Assembly (NCBI GenBank): GCA_963517825.1
Contig: CAUQGB010000006.1
Coordinates: forward strand, 1 to 41,228
Source of the DNA: Nanogingivalis sp963517825
Lineage (GTDB): Bacteria; Patescibacteriota; Saccharimonadia; Saccharimonadales; Saccharimonadaceae
Reading direction: 5' to 3'
Length of the DNA: 41,228 nucleotides
Shown here: in pieces, positions 6,330-15,279 of the stretch
Layout of the letters: each line of letters opens with the position of its first letter
Position numbering within the stretch: the first letter of the stretch is position 1
The notes under the pieces: generated by a model
What the model was told of the DNA's origin: nothing
What the model saw: only the letters and a program-made list of their open reading frames with translations
Database searches by the model: none
Program-made: the position numbers and the translations under genes

Positions 6330-7631
6330 TTATTTTTTAATTTTAGGTAATTCAAAAAAGAATTTCGAACCATGGTTTAATTTGCTTTCGAGTTGAATTT
6401 TTGTTCCCATCTTTGCCGCTAATTTTAGTGAAACATAAAGTCCCAATCCTGTGCCACCGGTTTCACGCGTTCGCCAATCTTCACTTCGGTAGAACTTTTC
6501 GAAAATCCTCTTCTGGTCGCTTGAACTTATGCCAATTCCTGTGTCTTTAATTTCAAAAATTACACCTTTTTGTGAATTTTTAAAACAGATTCCAATAGAG
6601 CCTTTGCGCGTATATTTTAAGGCATTGGTAATAAAATTTTGTAACAATTCTTCTAGATATAATCTGCTTGTCTTGACATGGCTAAGGTTATTATCAAGGT
6701 TTAAATTAAGACTTAAACCTTTTTCGAAAGCTGTTTTATGATATTTTTTGAAAAGCATTTCGGCGAGCTCTTTCGGGTCGATTTCCTCCGCTTCTTCACC
6801 GATTCCTCTTTCTGTACGTGAAAGCGCTGAAAGATCATTTACCATTGTTGCGAGAAAATTGTTCTGGTTATAGGCAGTCTTGGCAGATTTTTCAAGCATT
6901 TCGAAAGGTGCCTTTTGGTTGATTAATAGCTCTAAATTACTCAAAGAGCCTTCTAAAATTGCCACTGGCGTGCGAAGTTCGTGGCTAACAACACTAATAA
7001 ATTCATCACGCTCTTCGTCAAGTGTTTTTTGTTTGGTGATATCGCGTAAAATTACTACAAATTGATTCAAATTCACCTTCGACTTTCGTGAAAAAGATTC
7101 CTTAATTTTAATAATTTCAATTTCAATTCTCAGTGTTTCACCTTCTTTTTGAAGAATTAAATCGTTTGCTGAAAAATATGGCTTACCTGCTCTAAAAATT
7201 TCTTGAATTTCGAATTTTTGCGTATTAATTTTTGTAAGTTTACAGATTCTTGATATATTCTTACCTGATATTTTACTATTTTCTCCTAAAATTTCAAGTG
7301 CAGCAGAATTATATAATTCAATTTTTCCGCGCGAATCAACGCTTAAAACCGCATCTGTTAAACTGTTAATAATTGTTAAAATTCTATCTTTTGAGTCTTC
7401 GGCTGTTTTGTGGGCTTCGAACATTTTTATTTGTATTTGTCGTTGTCGAATTCCGAAAATTATAAAAGCAAGATTCAATGTGAAAATTGTAAAAAGCATA
7501 GATATAAATTCATTGATTTGATTTGTAGAAGTGATAAAAATAATTATAATTTCAGATAAAGCAATACTAACTCCAAGAGCGACTTTAGTAAAGGCTTCAT
7601 TTTTGAGTTTAAAATTATGATTATTTTCCAT
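6330..7631 (-). CDS. PAS-domain sensor histidine kinase (orphan)
   Basis: A membrane-bound sensor kinase of 433 aa from the chosen start. Two closely spaced membrane helices (about residues 17-65) form an N-terminal hairpin with almost no extracellular loop. A PAS domain follows (about 85-200). Next come the HisKA helix with phospho-acceptor His in SHELRTP and a HATPase domain with NALKYT (N box), DTGIGI (G1), FEKFYR (F box) and GGTGLGL (G2). No response regulator is adjacent, so it is an orphan here. A frame extends upstream to 7682, but the ATG at 7631 lies seven bases after a TATAAT with 17-base spacing to TTGCTT, which marks it as the leaderless start. Confidence 0.9.
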   Translation of the reverse strand: MENNHNFKLKNEAFTKVALGVSIALSEIIIIFITSTNQINEFISMLFTIFTLNLAFIIFGIRQRQIQIKMFEAHKTAEDSKDRILTIINSLTDAVLSVDSRGKIELYNSAALEILGENSKISGKNISRICKLTKINTQKFEIQEIFRAGKPYFSANDLILQKEGETLRIEIEIIKIKESFSRKSKVNLNQFVVILRDITKQKTLDEERDEFISVVSHELRTPVAILEGSLSNLELLINQKAPFEMLEKSAKTAYNQNNFLATMVNDLSALSRTERGIGEEAEEIDPKELAEMLFKKYHKTAFEKGLSLNLNLDNNLSHVKTSRLYLEELLQNFITNALKYTRKGSIGICFKNSQKGVIFEIKDTGIGISSSDQKRIFEKFYRSEDWRTRETGGTGLGLYVSLKLAAKMGTKIQLESKLNHGSKFFFELPKIKK

Positions 7632-7638
7632 AAGCATA

Positions 7639-7667
7639 ATTATACGGCAAAAAAAATGAAAAAGCAA
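7639..7667 (-). promoter_or_regulatory. Promoter of the histidine kinase, predicted leaderless
   Basis: TTGCTT (7662-7667), 17 bases, TATAAT (7639-7644), then seven bases to ATG at 7631. The -35 follows the dnaB terminator T-tract directly. Confidence 0.8.
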
Positions 7668-7671
7668 TTTT

Positions 7672-7707
7672 AAAAACCGCAAAATTAAAGTAGAATTGCG
7701 GTTTTTT
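7672..7707 (-). terminator. Terminator of dnaX-dnaB
   Basis: AAAAACCGCAA pairs with TTGCGGTTTTT over a 13-base loop. It lies just after the dnaB stop codon and runs into the histidine kinase promoter. Confidence 0.75.
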
Positions 7708-7712
7708 GAAAA

Positions 7713-9065
7713 TTAATCGCCATGTTTGCGGTCGAGCGACATAAATCGAAGGCGTTCTGGATGGAAGTAGAGTTCGATAGTTCCAACTGGTCCATGACGG
7801 TGCTTCGCTAGGATTAGGTCGGTAATATTCTCTCGCTCAGTTTCTGGGTTATAATAAGCTTCTCGATAAAGGAACATCACAATATCGGCGTCCTGCTCGA
7901 TAGAGCCAGATTCACGGAGGTCGGCAAGCTGTGGAATTTTTGGATCACGACTTTCGACTGAACGACTAAGCTGTGAAAGCGCAATTACAGGCACGTTTAA
8001 TTCACGCGCGAGCAATTTTAGTCCACGAGAAATTTCAGAAACCTCTTGAACACGGTTTGCAGAAGATTTAGCTGAGCCACTTCCTTGCATCAGCTGGAGA
8101 TAGTCGATTACAATCAAACCAAGCTCACCGTTATGCGCGGCGCGTCGAGCTTTTGTTCGCATTTCAAGCACGCTCACACCAGGCGTGTCGTCGATATAGA
8201 TTGGCGCTTCGGCCATTTCGCCCATTGCATCGGCAAGTTTTGCGAAATCTTCATCACTTAAATTCCCGGTTCGAATATTCCAAGAATCAACTCCGGCCGC
8301 ATCGGCGAGCATACGATCGACAAGCTGTTCTTTACTCATCTCAAGGCTGAAGAAAAGCACTGTCTTTTTTTCTATAGTAGCAATATTGTAGGCTAAATTG
8401 GTTACAAAGGTTGTCTTTCCCATTGCTGGACGCGCTGCTAAGATAATTAAATCGGATCGCTGTAGTCCTGCGGTTTTATTATCGAGGTCGCGATAGCCTG
8501 TTCGAATTCCACGAATTGTACCTTTATTTTTATAAAGTTCATCTAATCTTTCGAAGGAATCGTTCAATATATCTTCCATCGAAGATAAGTCTTGTTTCAA
8601 GCTTGCGTCTGAAACGCCAAAAAGTTCAGCCTCACTTTGACCTAAAAGTTGTGGAACGGTTAATTCTTCATTAAAAGCTAATTCGGTAATATCGCCACCT
8701 GCTTTAATTAATCGTCTTCGAACTGCCGCTTGAGCGACAATTTCAGCATAACTAGCCGCATGCGACGCAGTTGGGACATAATTTGTGAGTTCCGCTAAGT
8801 AGCTCGAACCACCCACAGTATCAAGTTCTTCTCGTTTTTTAAGCTCATTTGTAAGTGTTAGCAAGTCTACTGGCTGATGGTGCTCGTAGAGTCGAATAAT
8901 TGCCGCAAAAATAATGGCATGACGCTTGTCGTAAAAATCTGCTGCTTTCACAGTTTCGGCAATATCAATTAAAACTTCTTCATCAATCAAGATGGCACCG
9001 ATCAAACTCATTTCGGCATCTAAATTTTGTGGCGGAATTTTACCGCCGGCTTTCTCGCTATTCAT
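7713..9065 (-). CDS. dnaB: Replicative DNA helicase DnaB
   Basis: Hexameric helicase that unwinds DNA ahead of the replisome. The N-terminal domain starts with IPPQNLDAEMSLIGAILIDE, the usual DnaB opening. The RecA-like domain shows Walker A (ARPAMGKTTF), SLEMSKEQL, Walker B (IVIDYLQLM), and LSQLSRSVE...DLRESGSIEQDAD with the arginine-finger region. At 450 aa the length is normal. The ATG at 9065 overlaps the dnaX stop, so dnaX and dnaB form one translationally coupled unit. This pairs the clamp loader with the helicase. It contains no TTTCGAAA palindrome, unlike most genes of its size here. Confidence 0.97.
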   Translation of the reverse strand: MNSEKAGGKIPPQNLDAEMSLIGAILIDEEVLIDIAETVKAADFYDKRHAIIFAAIIRLYEHHQPVDLLTLTNELKKREELDTVGGSSYLAELTNYVPTASHAASYAEIVAQAAVRRRLIKAGGDITELAFNEELTVPQLLGQSEAELFGVSDASLKQDLSSMEDILNDSFERLDELYKNKGTIRGIRTGYRDLDNKTAGLQRSDLIILAARPAMGKTTFVTNLAYNIATIEKKTVLFFSLEMSKEQLVDRMLADAAGVDSWNIRTGNLSDEDFAKLADAMGEMAEAPIYIDDTPGVSVLEMRTKARRAAHNGELGLIVIDYLQLMQGSGSAKSSANRVQEVSEISRGLKLLARELNVPVIALSQLSRSVESRDPKIPQLADLRESGSIEQDADIVMFLYREAYYNPETERENITDLILAKHRHGPVGTIELYFHPERLRFMSLDRKHGD

Positions 9066-10599
9066 CAATCTTTACCATTTCTCCACCCCCCATTAAATCC
9101 TGAACACTCGCAATTGCTGGATCACTCGCCGGTTTTGCTATACCTAAGACTTCAATCACCCAGCTACCTGCGTTAATTTTCCTCAAAGCTTTACCCATTG
9201 AAGCTTGCGCTTTAGCTTTTTCAAGCTGTTTTTGTTTAAATGCTCCGCCCGTGTAAATCTTAATTTTGCCATTTTCGAAAATATAGCTCGATTGTTTCAA
9301 AATTGTCTGAATTCCCTTATCACTTTCATCAATCGCACCCCAGAAATCTGCCCATTTGAATTCTTTCTTGTCGCCCAAATCTTGATTTTCATTTTTTGGT
9401 TGTGTTTCACTCAGATTTTCTGGAATTTCACTTTTTAAAGATTTATTTTCTCCAGCTTTTTGCGGAATTTCTATCCTATCTTCACTATTTTCATCTTTCT
9501 GCGAATTTTCGAAAGTTTCTTTTTGCAGTTCTGGCTGATTTTCTGATTCACTTTTTGAAATTTCTACCGTTTTTTGATTTTTAGCTTTTGGCTTTGAAGT
9601 TGTTTTTTGTTGAACTTGCGGTGAGATATTTTGAACTATTGAAAGCTGCGGTATAAAACTTGGTTGAATAAAAATCGAAAGCAATTCCATCTCAATGAAA
9701 TTTGATTTTTCTGCACGCGTGAGTGGAATCAAGAATTGTGAAAGATATGGCTTCGTTCCAATATTTTCGGTAATAAAATTCAAAATTTGGCTGGCAAAAT
9801 TTTTTAAATCTACGCCAGAATCCCGAACTCCTCGCACAATTTGCAAAATTTCGTTCGAATTTTGGCTTTCGAAAGCTGAAATTAAGGCGTTAATTTGTGT
9901 TTTTGATGCTAGACCGAGGGTTTCTTCAAGTAGTTTTGCCGTAATTTCTTCACCATCCTTTGAAATGCTTGAGATTTGATCAAGTAAAGAAATACTATCA
10001 CGAAAACTACCCTCGCCACGCTCAGCGATAATTTCAATCGCTTCTTTCGAAATTTTGATTTTTTCATTTTTAGCGATAAATTCTAGATGTTTACAAACAT
10101 CTTCCTTTGAAATAAACCGGAAAACGAAACGTTGCGTTCGGCTAATAATCGTAGCTGGCAATTTATGGGCGTCGGTTGTAGCTAGGATAAAAACAGCGTG
10201 TTCTGGTGGTTCTTCAAGTGTTTTAAGTAAAGCGTTAAAAGCAGCTTTTGAAAGCATGTGGACTTCATCGATAATGTAAACCCGATACTTAGCAGAAAAA
10301 GGCGCAACCTGCACATTGTCGCGAAGCTGGCGAATGTCATCAACACCATTATTGCTGGCGGCATCAATTTCAATAATATCTGGGTGATTATCTTCTTTAG
10401 AATACGGCAGATTATTGATTTCGTGGGCTAAAATTCGCGCAATAGAGGTTTTGCCAACACCGCGTGGGCCAGTAAAAAGGTAAGCATGGGCAATTTTCCC
10501 CTGTTTTAAAGCATTTTCAAGTACTGTTGTGATGTGTTTTTGACCCACAACTTCAGTTAATTTCTTACTCCGATATTTGCGATACAATGCTTTGCTCAT
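9058..10599 (-). CDS. dnaX: DNA polymerase III subunit gamma/tau, lacking the zinc module
   Basis: Clamp-loader ATPase. YRKYRSKKLTEVVGQ opens the protein. Walker A is GPRGVGKTSIAR, Walker B IIDEVHML, SRC-like motif ISRTQRF, and sensor 2 RGEGSFRDSISLLDQ. Normal DnaX has a four-cysteine zinc module between Walker A and EIDAASN. Here that segment is reduced to about 15 residues (HEINNLPYSKEDNHPD) and has no cysteine. A linker rich in Lys, Glu, Ser and Gln (about residues 345-435) precedes a C-terminal domain. The start lies seven bases after TAAAAT, so a leaderless mRNA is predicted from a promoter inside the 3' end of the upstream gene. Confidence 0.95.
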   Translation of the reverse strand: MSKALYRKYRSKKLTEVVGQKHITTVLENALKQGKIAHAYLFTGPRGVGKTSIARILAHEINNLPYSKEDNHPDIIEIDAASNNGVDDIRQLRDNVQVAPFSAKYRVYIIDEVHMLSKAAFNALLKTLEEPPEHAVFILATTDAHKLPATIISRTQRFVFRFISKEDVCKHLEFIAKNEKIKISKEAIEIIAERGEGSFRDSISLLDQISSISKDGEEITAKLLEETLGLASKTQINALISAFESQNSNEILQIVRGVRDSGVDLKNFASQILNFITENIGTKPYLSQFLIPLTRAEKSNFIEMELLSIFIQPSFIPQLSIVQNISPQVQQKTTSKPKAKNQKTVEISKSESENQPELQKETFENSQKDENSEDRIEIPQKAGENKSLKSEIPENLSETQPKNENQDLGDKKEFKWADFWGAIDESDKGIQTILKQSSYIFENGKIKIYTGGAFKQKQLEKAKAQASMGKALRKINAGSWVIEVLGIAKPASDPAIASVQDLMGGGEMVKIDE

Positions 10600-10606
10600 T
10601 AGCTCT

Positions 10607-10635
10607 ATTTTATCAGTTTTTTACTTAAAAATCAA
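10607..10635 (-). promoter_or_regulatory. Promoter of dnaX-dnaB, predicted leaderless
   Basis: TTGATT (10630-10635), 17 bases, TAAAAT (10607-10612), then seven bases to ATG at 10599. The -35 lies within the last codons of the DUF2797 gene. Confidence 0.75.
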
Positions 10636-11560
10636 ATAGACTAGCTTGTCGTTCTGGCAAATTAAGTTCAATAATTTTTGGTGAAATTCGAATTTTTCGC
10701 CCCGTAAATTTTTTAAGCGGTATTGAAATAATTTCACCCTGTTGTTCAGCGAGTAAAATATAACCAACTTGAGCTTTTAAAATACCTGAAAAAATCAAAG
10801 TTTCACCGTTTTGATTTTGTGGACAATTTTGTATTTCAAGCATTTCTCCGCTTGGAATTTTACCATTTTTTGCATAAAATTTATTCAAATCTATTGGATC
10901 TTGCTTTTCGAAAACTACTTTTTGAGCGGTTTCTATTTTTTTGCGAGCATCAAGAAGCGCTTTTTCTGCTTTCGAAAAAACAAAATCTTGTTCAAGCAAT
11001 TTTAATTTTGCACTTGCCTTGACATTTTCACAAAAATCTGTCATTTTCGATATTTTCTCTTCATAATTTCGAGCAATATTTGCACTCGAAAATTCACCTA
11101 AAATCAACGCAGCTCTCGCCCCCTGTTCAAGTAATCTTGCAATTCCTCGCCCTGCAAAACTAATTCCAACCTTGATAGTTTCATCTGAAAAATATGCCAA
11201 ATAAACAAAATGCGGCTGCAAATTTCGCTCAATCTGTTGCTTTGAAATTTCTCCATCTTTTACATTATAAAATGCTGGATTAAAGCCGGTTTTCTTTTGG
11301 CAATTTTGACATTGTTCATATTTTTTGTCAAGTTTATAATTTTCTGGGCAGACAAAATCTTCACCCGTTTCCAAACTATGCCAACCAATACAAAATCGTT
11401 TTGAAAGGTTAATTTCTATTGAAATCGGTTCTTCAAATTCCGGTGAGAAGCTTAGAATCTCACCAGAATCCAAATCTGCCAATCTCCAACGTGGTTTTTG
11501 ATTTCTATCGAAATCGACACGGGTTAAAAGATAATCTTTTTCAAAAAAATCTTTATTCAT
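10625..11560 (-). CDS. DUF2797 family protein
   Basis: Matches the DUF2797 family as I know it; molecular function is not established. FCIGWHSLETGEDFVC...CQNCQKK supplies a Cys/His cluster typical of the family N-terminus (about residues 57-93). The core reads HFVYLAYFSDETIKVGIS and RLLEQGARAALILGEF (about 117-155), which recalls a GIY-YIG-like start. At 311 aa it is a normal size. Its ATG overlaps the stop of the upstream helicase-nuclease gene by one base (TAATG), so the two are co-translated. Partnership with a DNA repair enzyme is suggestive but unproven. Confidence 0.7.
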   Translation of the reverse strand: MNKDFFEKDYLLTRVDFDRNQKPRWRLADLDSGEILSFSPEFEEPISIEINLSKRFCIGWHSLETGEDFVCPENYKLDKKYEQCQNCQKKTGFNPAFYNVKDGEISKQQIERNLQPHFVYLAYFSDETIKVGISFAGRGIARLLEQGARAALILGEFSSANIARNYEEKISKMTDFCENVKASAKLKLLEQDFVFSKAEKALLDARKKIETAQKVVFEKQDPIDLNKFYAKNGKIPSGEMLEIQNCPQNQNGETLIFSGILKAQVGYILLAEQQGEIISIPLKKFTGRKIRISPKIIELNLPERQASLFDF

Positions 11561-14500
11561 TAGTTATTCGAATCCTTAAAATCTGCGATCAAATCTGTTT
11601 CAAAGGCTCGCGTTCCTTTTATATCTTTCGAATATTTTTCTTCATCTAGCATAAAATCAAATGATTTAATTTTTGCCCAAACAGCTTGAATTAGAGTTTT
11701 TAGCCGTTCCTCTTCTTCAGGTTTAAAGATCACTTCAAAATTATAAGTTTTTTCAGTGCGTTTATCTGGTTCAATGAACTCCAAAATTCCCTTTTCAACC
11801 GTGTAACCCGAAAATTCTGGTGCATTTTCGATCAAAATTTTATAAAAATATAGCTGTTGTGTATATTCGTGAATTTTTGTTGAATTTGTATCAAATTTAT
11901 TAGTTTTAGTATTAAAAGGAATTGAACCGGTCTTATAGTCAACGACTGTGATTTTTTTATTTTCGCGGTCTATTCGAATTAGGTCAATCTTTCCCGTTAG
12001 AACCGCATCTCCAACCGTTACGCCAATACCGCTAAAGTTTTTTTCAGCTATATTTCCAGGTTTAAACTCGCCTAAATTATTCTTAAAAAAGTTTTCAAAA
12101 ATTTGATTAAATCTTTCTAAAATTTCTTCTTTATCTTTTTCTGAGAGCGGGTATTTCGAAAATCTTTCAACAGCATATTTTTTAATGTTGTCAATATTTG
12201 GTGTATTGCCAGAATTAATTTCATCTTGAATATAATTAAAACCTTCATGAACGATATTTCCAAGCGTTAGAGCTGGACCATAAGCTCCGGGAAAACATAA
12301 AATTTTGTTTTCGAAAAAGGATTGCGGACCTTTATATTGGAGGCTCGTATAGGAGTTTAAGTCTGTTGGGCTTAATTTGTAGTTTTTAACCCTTGGCTTC
12401 AAAAGCTCTCGCATTTTTTCATTTTTGATGGTATAAAATTCGTGCCAGTTTGTTTCGATTTCATCAGCTTCAAGCGATTCTCTTTGAATTCTTGAAACTT
12501 CTTGCCATTTTTCAGGTAGAATTTTTGATTTTAAAACTCCGTCTTCTTCTCGTTCATCTAAAAATGACAGTGTTTTTTTGGTTTTTCCAGTTAAATCACT
12601 GTTGTGGTTTGTAAGATAAAGTTGAGTTTTGGCACGCGTCATTGCTACAAACATCAAGCGTTTGCGCGTGTCTTCACCCTCATCTTCGATACTTGTAAAT
12701 TTAAGGTTTGCGGGCATTGTGATATTTTCGCCCCCGCCACCTTTTCTCGCAGAATTCCAGCTATCTTGATTTAGTGAAATTAGAAAAGTATATTCAAATT
12801 CCAAGCCTTTTGCTACAAAGGGTGTCATAACTTGAACTGCATTTTCACTTGTATTATGCGGATTTGTACTTAAAATTTGAATTTCAAATTCTTCGCATAA
12901 TTCAACATAATTTATTAGAATATCAAGTTTATTATTTTCTTCGTTCAAAAATTCTCGCAGCTTATCTCGCAAAATAGTTAAGTTTAAAATTGTATCATAA
13001 AATTCTTCATCAGATTTTTGCGAAATAAAATCTCGAATTGGCGATTTTAAGTCTTTGCGAATTTCCCTTGAGCCCAAAATATAATCAAAAAGCTCTTCGA
13101 AAGTCTTTTCGTATGAAAATTCGGCTAGCGTAACTAAAATTTCACCCAAATTTCGAATTTGTTCAACTTTGCTTTTCAATATAGTTTCAATCCAAAAATC
13201 ACGATTATCTTTGGCTGCCCAGCTCATTTTCCAGATTTCAACTGCTGGAATTTGCCAAAAATCAAGACTCAAAACTTCAGGGAAAAGATTTGCCATTTTG
13301 TCTTCATCTTTATCGCGAATTGCCAAAATTAGCTTCGAAATCTTAATTAGCTGCGAAATTATTTCATTTTTTAGAATATTTTCGCGTTTCTCATAATAAA
13401 TTGGTACATTTTGGTTTTTTAAATATGGCACAAAAGCTTGCAAAATTTTGTGCTTTGGTGCAATTACGGCAATTTCTTTTGGCGCAACTCCGTTTTGAAT
13501 TAAATTCGAAATTTTTTCTGCAACCCAAGAAAATTCTGCGATTTGACTTTCAAAATTTGTTCGTTCAAGCTGAATTTCTCGGTTGATGAAGTTCCCTTCC
13601 GCTGAAATATCTTTCTCAATTTTGATTGGTAAATTTTTAGTTAGTCGCCCTGAAATTGTATTTGCAATATTTTTCGAAGCAGCTAAAATATCGCCGTGCG
13701 AGCGGTAATTTTTAGTTAAGTTGATGACTTTTGTGTTTTCTCCAAAACGATTATAAAAATCAATCATGTTCGACTTACTTGCGCCTTGAAAAGCCATGAT
13801 TGCTTGGTCATCATCACCCACTGCTAAAACATTTGGCTTGCCTTCCATGACGGGATTATTTGTGAGTAGCTCGATAATTTTTGCCTGTGAATCATTTGTA
13901 TCCTGATATTCATCAAGAAGTAAATATTGGTATTTTTCTTGAAGTGTAAACCGAAAATCATCGTTATTCTCAAGCGTTTCAATAACTTCCAAAATCATAT
14001 CATTAAAATCATAAAGCCCGCGATTTTTCATTTCGTTATCAAATTTTTCATAAAAATCAGCAAATTCAAGTAGTTTTTTATTTGCGTAAGTATCGCTGAT
14101 TTGAAAATTATCTTCAAAATCTTTTAAATCAAGAAAAGTATTTTTCCAATCTGTTAAAGGTTTTGATTTTCCAGTTTCTTCTGCCTCAAGGTAGGCTTCA
14201 TTTAATTTTTCGAAATAAAAATATAGATTACTTTTAAACTTTGTATCGTTTAAATCTTTTGAGATTGAATTTTCTAAATTATCGCGAATTGCTGAATAAA
14301 ACGGCTGAACCTTCGCAAAAGTTCGCCCGTCAACGCGTAATCCTTTAATGCTCTCGTTAAAAATTTCTTGCTCAGAAATATTTGCCTTCGCAACTTTTCG
14401 CAAATCATCTGGCGAAATATAAGCATTTTTCATTTCTTTTATCGTGGAGGCGATGTTTGAAATAGAGATTTTTTTGAGTTTTGAAGAACTTGGCAATTCG

Positions 14501-14898
14501 TTTGATATTTTTGTTATAATTTCTTTTGTAACTAATTCATCGGCGGCTTCGTTAAGATTTTTATTTGTAAAATATTCGCGATAATTTTGAATAATTTCAT
14601 TTGCGAAACCGTGATAAGTGAAAATTCCAACTTTAAAAGAATCCGTACCGATAAAACGTGAAAGTCGCTCGCGCATATTCGAAGCTCCAGCTTCAGTAAA
14701 GGTCATTGCAAGGATATTTTCTGGCGCTGTGTCGGTTTTTTGCAAAATATTAGCAATTCGTGTTGAGAGCAGTTGAGTTTTTCCTGTTCCTGGTCCAGCA
14801 ATCACCAAGACTGGTCCATCGATTGTATCGACCGCTTCTTTCTGCTCAGCGTTTAACATTTTATAATTTTTTTCGAAAATCTTTTGAAAGTCGTTCAT
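11560..14898 (-). CDS. UvrD/RecB-like helicase with C-terminal nuclease domain
   Basis: A superfamily 1A helicase of 1112 aa fused to a PD-(D/E)XK nuclease, resembling AddA/RecB-type repair enzymes. Motifs in order: Q motif LNAEQKEAV, Walker A IAGPGTGKTQLL (about residues 32-43), Ia AMTFTEAGASNMRERL, II LLLDEYQDTND, III VGDDDQAIMAFQGA, IV RSHGDI, V VMTPFVAKGLEFEYTFLI, VI LMFVAMTRAKTQLYL. The nuclease core is near the C-terminus: GKIDLIRID followed by ITVVDYKTG. It is probably used in double-strand break processing or uptake of foreign DNA. The start lies six bases after an extended -10. Confidence 0.92.
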   Translation of the reverse strand: MNDFQKIFEKNYKMLNAEQKEAVDTIDGPVLVIAGPGTGKTQLLSTRIANILQKTDTAPENILAMTFTEAGASNMRERLSRFIGTDSFKVGIFTYHGFANEIIQNYREYFTNKNLNEAADELVTKEIITKISNELPSSSKLKKISISNIASTIKEMKNAYISPDDLRKVAKANISEQEIFNESIKGLRVDGRTFAKVQPFYSAIRDNLENSISKDLNDTKFKSNLYFYFEKLNEAYLEAEETGKSKPLTDWKNTFLDLKDFEDNFQISDTYANKKLLEFADFYEKFDNEMKNRGLYDFNDMILEVIETLENNDDFRFTLQEKYQYLLLDEYQDTNDSQAKIIELLTNNPVMEGKPNVLAVGDDDQAIMAFQGASKSNMIDFYNRFGENTKVINLTKNYRSHGDILAASKNIANTISGRLTKNLPIKIEKDISAEGNFINREIQLERTNFESQIAEFSWVAEKISNLIQNGVAPKEIAVIAPKHKILQAFVPYLKNQNVPIYYEKRENILKNEIISQLIKISKLILAIRDKDEDKMANLFPEVLSLDFWQIPAVEIWKMSWAAKDNRDFWIETILKSKVEQIRNLGEILVTLAEFSYEKTFEELFDYILGSREIRKDLKSPIRDFISQKSDEEFYDTILNLTILRDKLREFLNEENNKLDILINYVELCEEFEIQILSTNPHNTSENAVQVMTPFVAKGLEFEYTFLISLNQDSWNSARKGGGGENITMPANLKFTSIEDEGEDTRKRLMFVAMTRAKTQLYLTNHNSDLTGKTKKTLSFLDEREEDGVLKSKILPEKWQEVSRIQRESLEADEIETNWHEFYTIKNEKMRELLKPRVKNYKLSPTDLNSYTSLQYKGPQSFFENKILCFPGAYGPALTLGNIVHEGFNYIQDEINSGNTPNIDNIKKYAVERFSKYPLSEKDKEEILERFNQIFENFFKNNLGEFKPGNIAEKNFSGIGVTVGDAVLTGKIDLIRIDRENKKITVVDYKTGSIPFNTKTNKFDTNSTKIHEYTQQLYFYKILIENAPEFSGYTVEKGILEFIEPDKRTEKTYNFEVIFKPEEEERLKTLIQAVWAKIKSFDFMLDEEKYSKDIKGTRAFETDLIADFKDSNN

Positions 14899-14904
14899 TC
14901 TTCC

Positions 14905-14913
14905 ATTTTATCA
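14905..14913 (-). promoter_or_regulatory. Extended -10 promoter of the helicase-nuclease gene
   Basis: TGATAAAAT lies six bases before ATG 14898 on the minus strand. I see no TTG-type -35 at 16-18 bases, so this is a weaker call than the other leaderless promoters. GGAAGA before the ATG could also act as a weak ribosome site. Confidence 0.45.
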
Positions 14914-14942
14914 TAAAAAGCGAACCTTGTTTAGAGTTCGCT
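14914..14942 (-). terminator. Terminator of the 14931-15182 gene
   Basis: AAGCGAAC pairs with GTTCGCTT, followed by TTTATG. The stem begins inside the 3' end of the gene and its T-tract runs straight into the next -10. Confidence 0.7.
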
Positions 14943-15182
14943 TTGCAATTTATGTGAATATTCTCCGTTTTCGTTTGATGAATATTTAAGGTTGAGCTTT
15001 TTCTCGAGTGATTCAATTCTATCTTGATAATTTTTTTCAATTTTTTGCTGTCCATCAAAATTTTTAAGATAATCACTATAAAAAATCCCAAGAATGATAC
15101 TATTTACGACTAGCCCAGTAAGAAGAATAATAGTTAAAATAATATGTAAAATTGATAAATCTCTTTTTTCGAAAAATTTCAT
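14931..15182 (-). CDS. Small membrane protein with a coiled-coil tail
   Basis: An 83-aa protein I do not recognise. A short basic start (MKFFEKRD) is followed by one membrane helix (about residues 11-34). A charged heptad-like segment follows, with QDRIESLEKKLNLKY as the likely coiled coil, and then a polar tail. The layout recalls FtsL/DivIC-type small division proteins or a phage spanin, but no signature supports either. GAAAGGA precedes the ATG, and it has its own promoter and terminator. Confidence 0.6.
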   Translation of the reverse strand: MKFFEKRDLSILHIILTIILLTGLVVNSIILGIFYSDYLKNFDGQQKIEKNYQDRIESLEKKLNLKYSSNENGEYSHKLQSEL

Positions 15183-15209
15183 AAATTCCTTTCTCGTAAT
15201 TTTATATTA

Positions 15210-15238
15210 ATTAAAGCATAAGTTTAATAAAAAAACAA
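15210..15238 (-). promoter_or_regulatory. Promoter of the 14931-15182 gene
   Basis: TTGTTT (15233-15238), 17 bases, TTTAAT (15210-15215), with TGC before the -10. A ribosome site follows in a leader of about 20 bases. Confidence 0.6.
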
Positions 15239-15251
15239 TATTCAGAAAACG

Positions 15252-15275
15252 AAAAAAGCCCGCGATGCGAGCTAA
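15252..15275 (-). terminator. Terminator of the DUF1653 gene
   Basis: AGCTCGC pairs with GCGGGCT (one G-U pair) over ATC, followed by TTTTTTC. Confidence 0.75.
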
Positions 15276-15279
15276 AATT

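Noticed and set aside
14931..15182. Small membrane/coiled-coil protein as FtsL, DivIC or a phage spanin
   Set aside because: Only the general layout matches. No conserved residues or division/phage gene neighbours support it.
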